Positions 35,066 to 47,224 are shown, counted from the stretch's first letter. The stretch is 64,000 bases of DNA from Cricetomys ansorgei (GCA_026225945.1 JAMJFZ010002475.1:2376001-2440000); one strand, 5' to 3'. Numbers and translations: made by a program. The notes: generated by a model from the sequence alone, not told the origin.

Positions 35066-35309
35066 CTTTGTTACTTTGCAGTAAGCTCCACGCGTTTCCC
35101 GTTTCCCCGGGACTTTTGTCATGACCGCACTATCGAAATGGTCACGTGATATCTTCCCCTAAGCGATTCCTACGGCACGCCACTCTTATTTATTTGTATA
35201 TGCTGACCTACCTTTCGCATCCCTGAGAGGGAACCCGCTCAGTCATGATGCATGATATTCTTTCTGCTTGACTTAAAGATTTTATACCTTAAAATACTTC
35301 TAATTAGGT

Positions 35310-35525
35310 TACAAAATAGCGGGTCGCCTCACGACATTTGCGTACGTAATTTGCGTACAAGGACGATTGGTCCTCCCCCTGCCCTCCTTCCTCTCCCTTG
35401 CTGCTTGTTCCCACCAACGCCCTTCTGACCTCTGATATTCCACTGTCTACCGTCAAATCACCTGTGTTCTAGCAGTCCACGCGGGCCGCTTTTTCTCCTC
35501 TCATGGGTCCCTTTGTAGTATCTTT
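35310..35525 (-). repeat. L1 3' UTR fragment, antisense
   Basis: AGGTTACAAAATAGCGGGTC and the pyrimidine-rich TCCTCCCCCTGCCCTCCTTC match antisense rodent L1 3' UTR text. A B1 interrupts it at 35527-35641, and it resumes at about 35645-35780 with CAAATGAGAGAGAACATGCT. Confidence 0.65.
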
Positions 35526-35526
35526 C

Positions 35527-35641
35527 TATTTTTAAAAATTATTTTCTTTTTGCGAGACGGGGCTTCTCTGTGTAGCCCTGGCTGTCTTGGAACTTGCCTT
35601 GTAGACCAGGCTGGCCAAGTGTACGCCACCACATTGGCTCC
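35527..35641 (-). repeat. B1 SINE with internal deletion
   Basis: Reverse B1 GGGCTTCTCTGTGTAGCCCT through GTAGACCAGGCTGGCCAAGT jumps straight to GTACGCCACCACATTGGCTC. The middle of the element is missing. Confidence 0.85.
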
Positions 35642-35779
35642 GTTCTCGTTTCTTGACCTCTGTACACACCCCTTCCCACCTAAATATGAATATATAAAAA
35701 CTGGTAAATTAGGATTTTTTTATTTAGCAAATGAGAGAGAACATGCTGTATTTGTGTTCTGAGCCTGGATGTCTTTAAT

Positions 35780-35925
35780 TAATATGATTAATATAATCAT
35801 ATATTGATGATTATACATTATATATGTTATATAATTAATACACATTAATTAATATAATTATACACAATCATGTGTGATTCATATAAATATATAATAATAA
35901 TATGATATGATATAGTATAATTTTC
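35780..35925. repeat. Second AT-rich tract
   Basis: About 145 nt of TTAATATAAT and ATAATAT-type sequence next to L1 text. Confidence 0.85.
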
Positions 35926-36172
35926 TTGAATTCAGTTTGCAAATATTTTGTTGGGATTTTTTTTTTTTTTTGTATCTACATTTCTCTAGGAAGCTGGTCT
36001 ATAATTTGCTTTTTGGTTTTGTGTGTGTGTATGTGTGTGTTAGTGTTTTAAGCTAATTCTGGTATAAAGATATACTGGATTCGTACAGCGAGTTTGCTAG
36101 TGTCTTTTCCACTCTATTTTGTGGAACAGTTTGAAAAGTTTGGATTCCACCATCTTTAAAAAAAATCTGATA
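35926..36172 (-). repeat. L1 ORF2 fragment, antisense
   Basis: TGAATTCAGTTTGCAAATAT, GAAGCTGGTCTATAATTTGC and TTTTGTGGAACAGTTTGAAA are the antisense L1 ORF2 text upstream of the reverse-transcriptase core. Stops and indels disrupt it. Confidence 0.8.
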
Positions 36173-36179
36173 GAATTTG

Positions 36180-36345
36180 GGGCTGGGGAGTTGGCTCCAT
36201 GGTTAAGTGCACTGGTTGCTCTTCCAGAGGGTCCGAGTTCAATTCCCAGCACCCACACTGCAGTTCCCAACTGTCTGTAACAGATCCAGGGGGATCTGAC
36301 ACCTTCACACCAATGAATATAAAGTTAAAATTAAAAAAAATGATA
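36180..36345 (+). repeat. B2 SINE
   Basis: GGGCTGGGGAGTTGGCTCCA, then GTGCACTGGTTGCTCTTCCA and GAGTTCAATTCCCAGCACCC, with an A-rich end, is a clear B2 head and body. Confidence 0.92.
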
Positions 36346-36401
36346 GAATTCGACAGTAAATCTATCCGTTCCTTGGATTTTCTTTGTTGGGAGACTTTAA
36401 A

Positions 36402-36432
36402 AAATGTGTGTGTGTGTGTGTGTGTGTGTGTG
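36402..36432 (+). repeat. (GT)n microsatellite
   Basis: About 28 nt of GT. Confidence 0.94.
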
Positions 36433-36779
36433 CCTGCATATGTGTGTGTAGGTGTGGGTACACATGTCCCATGGCATGCGTGTGTCAGTCCTTACCTTCT
36501 TCCTTGTTTGATGCAGGGTCTTTGGTCCCCTGGTGCATATGCCAGGCTTCCTGGCCTTCGAGCTTCTGGAGCTTTTTCTGTTTCTGCCTCCCACCTCACT
36601 GTAGGTGTGCCAGGATTACATATGTGTGCAGCCTTATCTGGATTTCTGTGGTCTCTAGGATCCAAACTTCTGGTCCTTATGATTGTGTGGCCCGTGATTT
36701 GTCCACCGAGACAGCTCCTCAGTCCCTGTGATAAGACTAACTTGCTGCTGACATGTGAGCAGACATGTACGTGTCAAAA

Positions 36780-39620
36780 GAGACAGCACTGAGATATGAC
36801 ACTTGTGTGAACAGGTGTTCCCATGCTGCCACATGGCAGCCCGGGGCTATGGCTCACACGTGAACACATGCCCATTCCACCAGTGATGGGGCTGGGGCAT
36901 GGATTCTGTATGAAGATACATGTACATGTAATCACATGTGGTATTGAAACATTGCATGTGAACCCATGCCCATCACAGTATACCACTGGAACATGATACA
37001 CAAGTGAACAGTTCTGGGACACAGCATGCACGTGAACAGGCATGCCCACGACACCACGGGATGGTGCTGGGACACGGCATGCGCGTAAACAGGCATGCCG
37101 GGACACGGCATGCGTGTGAACAGGCATGCTGGGACATGGCACGAATGTGAACAGGCATGCCAGTTCCTACATGTGATGGCGTTAGGACACAGCTCAGTTG
37201 TGAACACATGAGCACACGCTGCTATGGTATGGCTGTGGGACACAGCTGCGTGAACATGTGTGGTCATGCTGCCATGGGTGGAACTTAGACACAGTTCACA
37301 TGTAAGCCCCACATCCTCCCGCCAATTGATGACATGGGACACTGGGACACGGTGTTGGTGTGAACAGGCATGCCTATGCCCCCAGGTGCCAATGCTGGGT
37401 CGCAGCAGGTGCGAATGGGGTGAGCCATCGCGGCCGTGTGGTTGCACTGGGAGACGGCACGGGTACGAATAGGTGTGGTCATGCTGCTGTGTCAAGATGC
37501 GGAGAATCAGTATATGCACAACCAGGCCCACCCACTCCACGACATGTAGGTGATGGGAAATGACAGGTGTGCCAACAGGTATCCTCCATGCCATCTGGTA
37601 GCATTGCTGGGACACAGAAGGCACAACGGCATGCCTGAACTGACGCGCGGTAGTCCGGGGACACGGCAGGCGTGTGACCAGCCACGCTGCCACTGCATTG
37701 CAGCACTGAACACGGCAGGCATGCAAGCAGGCATTCCCATGCCGCACGTGGTGGTACCAGGACACAGAAGGTGCGCAAACAGGCGTGTCTAGTGCCACCG
37801 TGTGGTGGCTCCGAGAAACAGCATGTGTGTGAGCAGAGGAGGCCTGGTTGACACGCTGCAGCACTGGGTTATTGGGTTATTTCAGGTACCATGCGGTACC
37901 TGGACTTGGCCAGTGTGCCAGCAGTCTCGTGTCGGCTTCCACGATGGAGCACCGGGACACAGCATGGGTGTCTTGTGTGCAAACAGGCATGCCTGCGTCA
38001 CGACGTACTGGGATACGACACAGATGTGAACAGATGTGGCTGCACCACCACACTGCAGCACAGGGACCTAGCAGACATACAAAGGGGCCACGCCCCCACG
38101 TGTTGACGCTGGAACACGGCTGGTACGTAAACAGGCATGTCTGTGCTACCAGGTGGCACAACAGGGAACATTGGACACAACAGGCACGGATAGGTGTGTG
38201 TGCCCATGCAGCCACATGATGTGAGCAAGCAGGTGTGCCAGTACATTGCCAGGGCATTGCTGGGTCATGGCACGTGACAGAGCGAGCTTGCACACATAGT
38301 AAGTGATGGTGCCAGGACGTGTTACATGTGTGAACAGGTGTGCCCAAGCTGACATATGATAGAGCTAGGCCATGGCACATGCATCACCAGGCATGCACAT
38401 TCTGCCATGTTGATAACTTTGGGACATGGCCTATGTGCGAACAGGTATGTCTATAACATCACGTGACAATGCTGAGATACCACATATGTGAACATGTGTG
38501 CCATCCCATAATGGTACTCACATATGAACACAAATGCCATATCATCACTGGATGGCGCGTTTGTGAACACAAGTCCTATTCTGCCACATGGAATTGTGGG
38601 AATGGTATGCACGGTAACACGTGTGACCATGCTTCCTACCAAGTGACAGTGCCAGGACACAGCAGGCATGCACATGCATGTGCCATGCAGACATGTGGAG
38701 CAGGGCAGAAAAATATATGTGGCCAAAAAAACTCTTGTGGCCATGCAGTACTGTCTGACACAGCGGGTGCAAACTAGGCATGCCTATGCCACTCCAGGGT
38801 ATACAGCAGGCACCCAAAGGGGCATGCACGCACCATCAGGTGGTGGCTCTGGGACACACCAAGCCCGTGAACGAGCGTGCTCAGCCTGCCAAGTGGCAGC
38901 ACTGGACACGGCAGGTATGCAAATAGGCATGCCTGCTCTATGACACGTCATCTCCAGAACACGGCAGGCGTGCAATGGCAGGCATGAGAATATGCATGCT
39001 TGTGCCCCTATTTGGCGGTGATGGGAAATAGCTGACATGCAAACAGGTGTGTCCACGCCACCAGGCAGCATGGCTGAAACTCAGCAGATACGCAATCAGA
39101 CCTGTCGGAACCACCATGTATCGGAACTTGGATATCTGCAGGCACGAACAGGCATGCTCGTGTCATCATGTGGCAGTTCTGGTATATGGTAGGTGTGTAA
39201 ATAAGCATGCCAGTGCCATCATGTCTCAGCACCAGGACATGGTAGGCTTACAAGCAAGCATCCTCATGCTTGACATGGTGGCACTGACATGCACGCAAAC
39301 ATATCTGACTCACAGCGTGGCGTTGCCAGGACACAGAAGGTATGTGAGCAGGCATGCTCCTTCTACCATGTGGAATGCTGCAACACGGCAGGTGTGCAAA
39401 TGCGTGTGCTTGTGATGCCAGGTGCCGCTTGTTGGACACAGAAGTCAGGCAACCAGACACGCCTACACCGCCATGTGCAAGCCCTGGGACATGGCAGGTG
39501 CACACACTGCCATCCCTGGGATGTGATTTGATATGGCAGGTATGCCAACAGGTATGATGAGACACAGCAGACAGATGTGTCTGCACCATCAGGTGGTGGC
39601 TCTGGGAGGGCCCATCAAGC
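36780..39620 (+). repeat. Degenerate about 53-bp minisatellite array, left block
   Basis: Tandem units share, in order, CTGGGACACGGCAGG, a GCATGCAAACAGG or GTGTGAACAGG link, CATGCC, and CACCACGTGGTGGCA. Spacing between successive GGACACGGCAGG-type cores is mostly 52-56 nt. Units are strongly diverged, many with short indels, and some are truncated (37070-37160 has back-to-back half units). All read in one orientation. About 53 units are estimated from length. I do not recognise the family. Long ORFs across it are judged non-coding because the same unit is open in all three frames. Confidence 0.93.
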
Positions 39621-40135
39621 ACATCGACATGTATGGCAATGTAGTGAGATGCTTTGCTAAGAAGTTTATTTTTGTACTGTGCAGCCTTCCTTATGGTTAC
39701 ATGCCACTCGGACTTCTGGGAACAGCTTGTGGGGAGGTATTTAAGAGAGAGCGTGTCCGTTGGAAAGGACAGTTGGGTGGTGTCAGAGGAAGAGTGAGCA
39801 CCAGAGTTGGTCGCGTGGTGATAGGGGAGACAGTGAGTCCAGAAGCTGATGACAAGGGAGACAGGCAGAAACAAGGCTCAGATAAAGTGGAGCTAACGGA
39901 TTTTTTAAAAAAGTTACAAGTTAGGGTCTTTCTTAGTAACTGTAGGGAGAAGAGGAACCAGAGGGAATGGAGTCAAGTTACCAGAGAAAAAGTAAGTTAC
40001 AAAAGCCTTCTAAGCTTAGACACAGTATTTAGAAACACTGCTGCAGCCTTTAAGAAACACTTACCTTAGAGCCCAGACCCAAATGTCAGAAAACAACTTA
40101 GACATCTAAAAAACAAACAAAAAAACCTGTCCATG
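39621..40135 (+). other. Non-repeat interruption of the minisatellite
   Basis: About 515 nt lacks the 53-bp unit and is less GC-rich. It ends in an A-rich run (40108-40128) just before the array resumes in the same orientation, like a retroposed insert with an A tail. I do not recognise the inserted sequence. An open frame of 178 codons spans 39533-40069, but it begins within the array and resembles no family I know. Confidence 0.7.
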
Positions 40136-42325
40136 GACAGAACAGGTGAGCAAACAGGTATTCTGCACACCTGGGCACAGCAGGTGTGCAAACAGGCGTA
40201 CCTGTGCCAGCACCTGTCACCGATGGGGTAGGGAAGGAATGCAAGCAGGCATGCACCTGCCACTATGCGGCAGCATTCGGATTCGGCAGGCATACAAACA
40301 CACATGCCCAGGTCAGCACATGGCAGCACCGTGGTACACCAGGCACAAACAGGCACCCGTGTGCTGCCACAAAGCAGTGTTGAGACCTGGCAGACATTCG
40401 GACAGGCATACCTGTGCTGCCAGGTGCCACAATGTTGGGGGGGCACCGGGATACAGAAGGGACAGGGACAAGCATGAGGCACAGCTATTTGACAATGCTG
40501 GAATTTTTGTAGGCTGGCAAACAATTCTGTCTGCACCATCGTGTGCTGGCTCGGGGAAAATAGCAGGTGTTTGCACAGATAGGTCATACTAGCAGTTGGC
40601 AACTCTGGAGCACGGCAGGCCCGAACAGGCACGAACAGGCCCGTCCGAGCCACAGTCGAGTGGTGCGGAGACACAGCAGGCAGGCAAGTAGGCACCCCCA
40701 TGCTGTGCCGAGATGGTGCTGGCTTGGCAGGCGTGCAAACAGGAGAGCCTTTGCCCCCACGAGGCATCCCTGGGATGCAGGAGGTGTGCAAATAGATGTG
40801 TTGCGCTTCCGGTTTGTGGTGATGGGACAAGCACACGTGTGAACAGGTGACGTTAAAGGCCAGCACGCACACCAGCACGCTCACGCCATCACGTGGAAGC
40901 GCTTGAACGTGGCAGATGTGTGGTTAGGTGAGCCTGTGCTGCCACGCGGCATGTGTGTGTGTATGTGTGTGAGAGAGAACAGGCTAGCCCAGGTATTCCT
41001 GCTCTGCTACGTGGCATCCCAGGGACCTTGCATGCACCACATGCTGCCACATGGTGGTGCTAGGCATGGAGGGCCTGCAAACTTGCCCTGTAGCCTTGCT
41101 GGGAACTGCAGGCATGTGAACAGGCGTGCCAGCACCGCCACGTTGCAGTGCTTGTGACTTGGCAGGTGTGAGATTTGGTCTGCCTCGGCTGCAGCGTTCT
41201 GGTGCTGGGACACGGTAGGTGCACGATCAGCGGCCGGCCCTGGGACCTAGCATGCAAAACCACATCATCACGGGAGGGTGCTGGGACACGGCAGGCCTGC
41301 AAACGGGCACACCAGCGCCGCCAAGTGGTGTCACTGGGACACGGCAGGTATGTGAATAGGTGTGCCCTGTTTGTCACCTCGTGATGGTGCTGGACTCGGA
41401 AGGCATGCAAACACATGTGTCTGTGGTGCCACGTGGTGTTGCTGGCACACGGCAGACATGGGACGAGTCACGCCTACTGCCACATGGTATCCCCGGGGCA
41501 GGGCAGGCTGGAAACAGGTGTCCCCCTGCTCCCACACTGCGTTGCTTGGATATGGCGTGTGAGGGAACAGGTGTGCCCATACCGTTCGTGCGCGGGTACG
41601 GCAGGGTCAACATCAGGCATGATTGCACTGCCAGATGGCAGCCTTGGGACACAGCTGGCGGGAACATGCATGCCCACGCTGCCACACTGTGCTGGGAATA
41701 TAGTAGGCATACACATATCCCCGTGCCACGTGGTGGCACCAGGACACAGCAGTGTGAATATATACGCATACCCGCGCCACAGCATGTTGATCCCGGGGCA
41801 CAGAAGATGTGCAGATAGACATGCCCACACCACCACACGGCGGTGCCAATACACGGCAGGTTTGCCAATAGGTACCTTGTTGGCACTGGACTCAGAAGGC
41901 ACTAAACTAGGCATGCTTGCGCCACCACTGCGGGTTGCTTGGACACAGCAGGCATGCAGACAGGCTAGCCCGCAATACCACATGGGGGCATTGGGGACAC
42001 CGCAGGCACACAAACAGATGTTTGCAGGCTGCCGGGTGTCCGCCCTGGGAGACAGCAGGTGTGAGGACTCCACCATGCGGTGGCACCGGACACAGGAAGT
42101 GTGCAAAACAGGAGTACCTGTATGCCAAGTATCACAGTCACGGAATAGGTGCACCAATATGCATGCCTGCCCAACCACATGGTGGCGTTGGACACCACAG
42201 ATGTGCAAACGGGACTACCCAGGCCCCGATGCACTAGCCGGACTGGACACATTGCATGAGCACAAACAAGCATGCCAAGCACACTGGGACCCGGTCAGGA
42301 GTGGAGACAGGTCTTCCTGTTCATA
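40136..42325 (+). repeat. Degenerate about 53-bp minisatellite array, right block
   Basis: The same unit and orientation as the left block, about 41 units by length. The best-preserved run is about 41280-41460, where I counted successive units of 53, 56 and 52 nt. A unit near 41723-41739 contains GTGCCACGTGGTGGCAC, a perfect 7-bp stem with a 3-nt loop. The array fades out at about 42.3 kb. A short GT run with AGAGAG (40947-40978) interrupts it. Confidence 0.93.
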
Positions 42326-43049
42326 GCACAGCCTGCCGTGCCGTGTTAAAACACGGCCTGCTCACCTTCACCCCTATCTCCCTGCTGGTGTTGCGGGTCT
42401 GGAGTCTGTTGCAGAATGCGCACTTCGAAAGATTTTCCCAGGTAATACTCATGGTTCTGGGTAAGAAAATATACCTAGAAAGCCATCGTTGAAAAGCATG
42501 GATTCTCAAAACGGTCTGTGAGGCAGAGGCAAGAACCAGTACTATTGTTTTACATATGAAGAATTTAAGCTTCTGCGTTATTAGTCAACAGGCAGGTTTT
42601 CACACAATTCAAGGGCAGTCACTGGTTACCCTAAATTTAGAAACCATAACCACTGAGTTTACCCAAATAACAGTCACTGATGTCAGAGTCGTTTAAAGCC
42701 TGTGAAAAACTGTTCTGTTGCATTTGAACCACACAAAGCTCATTTCCTTTGTCAGATAATGGGATGAGAAGTTTGCTCACTCATTTAACCTGACCAATAC
42801 AGATAATTCCATGTCCTCTAATTTGAAAAATGACATTACTTTTTTTAATAGCTTGTAAATACAGTTGGCCGAATAATTTAATTTTACTTTCAGTTAGTTA
42901 TATTGAAGAAAATATGGGATTATTATTGACCCGGACACTGTGATATATAGACTAATAACCCTAAATCTTAGAGGCTGATTCAAGATGCCAGCCTAAACTA
43001 CAGAATGAGATTGCCTCAAGAAAAAAAATACATTAAGAGAAAATGTTTA
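42326..43049. other. AT-rich intergenic sequence
   Basis: Composition drops sharply to AT-rich right after the array. No gene or repeat is recognised. Confidence 0.5.
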
Positions 43050-43195
43050 GCCAGGAGGTGGCGGTGCACACCTTTAATCCAAGCACTCGGGAGCCAGGCA
43101 GGTGGATCTCTGTGAGTTCGAGGCCAGCCTGGTCTACAGAGTGAGTTCTAGGACAGCCAGAATTACAATAGAGCAACCCCATATCGAAAAAAAAA
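43050..43195 (+). repeat. B1 SINE
   Basis: CCAGGAGGTGGCGGTGCACA, CACTCGGGAGCCAGGCAGG and GAGGCCAGCCTGGTCTACAG, with a short A tail. Confidence 0.95.
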
Positions 43196-43689
43196 TGCGC
43201 GTGAGAGAGAGAGATCGATATTATTAGTTTAGTTAGAAAAGTTAATGTGGTTTTTATGAGGTAACAAAATGAACAGGTTCTAAGTATTTAAGACGGAAAT
43301 CGCTAATTATTATTTAACATACCTTTGGTGATGATAGAAAGGATCAATTAATTTAAACATTATGAATCTGGATTGGGATAGAGGAATGAGACAATGTCAC
43401 ACCTAACACATGGGAAACAAGGATACAGGAAGTCCTAATAAGCAAGCAAACACGCTTGGAATGACTGGACTGCAGAGCTGCCTGGCTCCCACGTGGAGTG
43501 GCCATCTGGGCAGAGAGAGGAAGTGGGCATCTTCAAAGCAGCGACAGTGAGAATGGAACTTGGTAAGTTTAAGCTTCGATGACTTATGAGATCACTGATT
43601 ATTTAGCCAGTCTGAGTTTGGGTACAATAGTAAACAAAATATGAACCACAGTCTTGATTGAAGATAAATTTTTCTTTTGGGAAGAAAAC

Positions 43690-44020
43690 CTCACCAATGT
43701 AGTTGTACACCTACTGTGGTGGCTCAGCAAGGAAGACAGGGAGACACTTTCACAGGTGCAAACTCTGCCAGACCTCAGCAGAGGGAATCACCATCATGGT
43801 CATTGCCATACTGGACAGTGTAACCCCAAGCATCTGAGCTCAGGTGTTTTTATTGATTCAGAACTCCTCAGGTGTTCTACTGATAGCACGTGCAGATCAT
43901 GTGCAATCAAACATCCCACACATAAATCCAACACCTGCAAACAAATTAAAACTCCAAGATCTAAGCAGCCCCTCACCCAACAATGCACAAAACAACATTG
44001 CAAATGTAACTAAAAATAAA
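43690..44020 (+). repeat. Unrecognised dispersed repeat, copy A
   Basis: It shares TGCCAGACCTCAGCAGAGGG and flanking text (AAGGAAGACAGGGAGACACT, CATACTGGACAGTGTAACCC) with copies at about 53.82-54.0 kb (reverse) and 56.64-56.77 kb. The family is unknown to me. Confidence 0.6.
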
Positions 44021-44811
44021 CTTTGACAACACACCTACATTGTTAAATCCGAGACCTCAAAAATACATTATTTAGTACACAGTAATCATTCAGAATTTTT
44101 CAATGGCCGCATGCATAGAGATAAATGACTGAAAACAGAAGAAAGTAAGTTGAGATTTAGGATTATCTGAAGAACAAGTATTAAAGAGGTTTCAGATTTT
44201 TCAAGCTTACTTGAAATTTACGGAAAACAGAATCTTAGGGAAGTGCATATTCTAGATTCAAGTTTATTCAAGAACTCACAAGTACCACCTTGAGAGCATC
44301 TTCATTCTTTGGGATACTTCAGATATAGAGACGAAATTACTATTGAGTAAGAGACAGATATACTTTAGCTACACTTAAACACCCTGTAATTTGTTTTCCG
44401 TGGATAAGATGAATTAAATTCTTCCTGTCAATCACAATTAGATTCTGATTGGAAAAGAAATGATTTCAATGTAATCACATTTAAGTTTGTGCGATTATAG
44501 TCACTGATATGATTATGGCTTGGTTAAAATTGGCAACCCAACCAGTTAGTGAAGGAACTCTCCCCTGCTCCGTTACCTGCTATACAAAGACGACATTTTA
44601 AAAAGGTTTTGACAAAAGCCTTCGTGAAATAAAGTACTTATCTGGAAAAGAATCGGATGGGATTATAATATTCTGCTTGTTCTATGAAACCCTAACAGAT
44701 TTCATTTTTAAAACTTAGCGATGGTCCTTAGAAAATTAAGAAATTAGCCCTGGTAATATAATACTAGCAAGTCAGCAGCCACGCAAATCCCAGCAAAGCT
44801 ATGAATTAAGT

Positions 44812-45200
44812 CTCCTGGTTTGAGTTCTGTTGCTATGATAAACACCACGACTAGAAAGAACTTGGGGGAGAAAAGGATTTGTTTCATCTTATAGGTTATG
44901 GTTCATCACTGAGGGAAGTCAGTGGAACTGTGGCAGGGCAAGAACTTGCAGCAAGTCTATTGAGGAATGATGCTTACCGGCTTGCTCGCAGGCTCACATT
45001 CGGCTACCTCTCCTTTATAGCTCAAGCCCACCTTACCTGCCTTGGGTGGTCCTTGCCGAAGCTGGCTGGGCTACTACGTCAATTAGCGATCATGAAGATG
45101 CCCCATACATATCCACAGGCTAGTCTAATGGAGGCAAGTCTTCAGTTGAGGATCCTTCTTTCCACCTGAGTCAAGTTGACAACCAAGATTAGCCATCACA
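44812..45200 (-). mobile_element. LTR-like medium-reiterated rodent element
   Basis: In sense of the + strand: GCTATGATAAACACCACGAC, AAAAGGATTTGTTTCATCTT and, at the far end, GAGTCAAGTTGACAACCAAG. It is the reverse of the family seen at 25.94, 32.28 and 62.05 kb, more diverged. Confidence 0.72.
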
Positions 45201-45264
45201 ATGAATTCCTCCTATCCCCGCCCCCCCCCTTAAAAATTGTAAGCTTACTTAAAGCATTATTAGG

Positions 45265-45292
45265 TTGTGTGTGTGTGTGTGTGTGTGTGTGT
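45265..45292 (+). repeat. (GT)14 microsatellite
   Basis: A pure GT run. Confidence 0.95.
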
Positions 45293-47224
45293 GATTTTTA
45301 AAAGAATCACTTGCACAGTCTTCGAGCACGGACTTTGCAGATGGCAACCTCACGTCACAACATCAAAAAGCCGGACACACTGGCAAGGATACATGAAGAA
45401 AACGTCTGGATGGCATGAAGCTTGTAGTAATGTTAATAAAGCTTCATGCCACTCAGTCCTCTACTTGTACCCATATACCTCGACTGTGGTCCCCGGGGAC
45501 AAAGAATGTACCACATTTGTGAACATACTTGTGTTCAAGAAGTTGGTATTTTTAGTGCAAGGTGAAATTACTTGCTGAATGGCAAGCCATCAGATAATAC
45601 GCCACCCAGAAAAGCGAACAGGAGGTAATACGCCTGCATCGCATGTAACAAATGCAGTGGAGCGCCATGAATAAAATATCTTGAAAATCATAGCTTAGAA
45701 AAAGCACACTGGAGTAGGTTAGAAGCTTCAAATTTCGTATCCCGTAGAAACACTGTGAAATAAGTAGAGGATTCCGGAATCAACTTGTTAGGTCTCTGGA
45801 AACAGGCAGTGGGGTCACGAACGCTGAGGCAACCAGCAGCTAACAACAGGTCTTCTCTGTCTTATTTACCCTTTTACAGGAGCATGCTGAACTCAGTGGG
45901 TTTTCTTTGTCCTGGGTTCTTGAGAAAGCAGAGCAGACATCACTTACATTTTATGCTTGCCTACTGAAGTTTATTTTAGGACCGCCCGAAGGATTGTCCT
46001 AACGTCCTTCCCCTGCTTGGGCTTACCGTTGGACTCGGAGCGGAGAAACAGTGGTCGCTGACGGAAAATTAGAGATGTCAAACATCCACCCGGAGCAAGA
46101 AATTACACACGAAACGTGAGGCAGACATCCTGAGCTGGGAAGGAAAACTAGGGGAAGAGTTTATTTCAGAAGTGACAGAACTCGAATCTCTGTTCACCGA
46201 AGAATTTAATCATCAGCGTACATACGGAGAGGTTTAAGTACCCAGTGTGCACGCATGCGCACGTACACACCTACGAGAGCGTTGGGGGGCGGGGAGACAG
46301 AAGGAGACAGAGCTCCGTGTTCAGAAATGACCTGAGAAATCAAAAGGTTTTTTTTTTTTTTTAAAAGACAACAATAGCTTGATTCTTTACTTAAAAGTAT
46401 TTGTGTTGCAGTATCACCTGAGAGCATATCAGTTTGTCTCCACAGCGGACAAATTCATCTTCGGTAGCTGATGTGTTACAGTTGCAATAAGACGTGAATT
46501 AAACAGTAGTGTTTTAGCCTCATAATGCCACTTGCGTTCCTTAGATTAAAATGATATTTATGTAAAACTGTGCGAACTTCTAGACTGATTAGACTCTACT
46601 TGTGAAATAAAGTAGATGATTTTTTTCCACTTTGATTTCCCTAAGTTTTTGTATTTTCAATACTCACGACTATCAACAATATTTAAACAGGAGGCCCTTC
46701 AGCTTCTCACTATTAAAAACACTTCGCGGAGCCTGTGTTTAGATGGCATTATGTTTAACAGGTATTTCATTTTAAATGACCCACCTCTTTTCTCAATTTA
46801 ACTTAGTTTAAGTTTCACTATGTAGATTAATTTCCCTGGGAAGAGCATTTTCGTATAAATAAATATTATACATTAATATCCTACCGTGTCTCTGATCCTC
46901 CCCCTTCTCCTTCCGACATTCCCATCGGTCCCTTTCAGCCACCTAAATTTTTGCAAGAACAATGGCAATACACCGTAATGTCTGGAAGTTGACGGTATCA
47001 CGCTGGCCAACAACTTAAAAAGGCGTGACCCACTCCTGGTGGAGTGGGCTTTAATTTGCCAGCACGTGGTGTCGAGTTGGTGCACAGCCCGCCTCCTCGC
47101 ATGGTTGGTTAACTTCATGTACACTCGATATGTGTATCTATATGTTTATGTGTATATGTATGTTTTAGGAAGCTTCTGCGTTAGTAGTTTTCCATATGGC
47201 TTTTTTCAAAAAACTTATTAGTAT
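45293..47224. other. Intergenic sequence
   Basis: No gene is recognised. A perfect 8-bp stem with a 4-nt loop (CCCACTCC and GGAGTGGG) lies at 47029-47048. A poly(T) is at about 46347-46360. Confidence 0.45.

Noticed and set aside
39533..40069. 178-codon + strand ORF across the array interruption
   Set aside because: It starts in satellite sequence and continues into the insert. No recognisable domain. I keep the DNA segment as a finding but not the protein.
36932..42326. Several 200-310-codon ORFs in the minisatellite
   Set aside because: The unit is open in all frames and the period is not a multiple of three, so long frames are expected without coding. No consistent start or frame-preserving pattern is seen.
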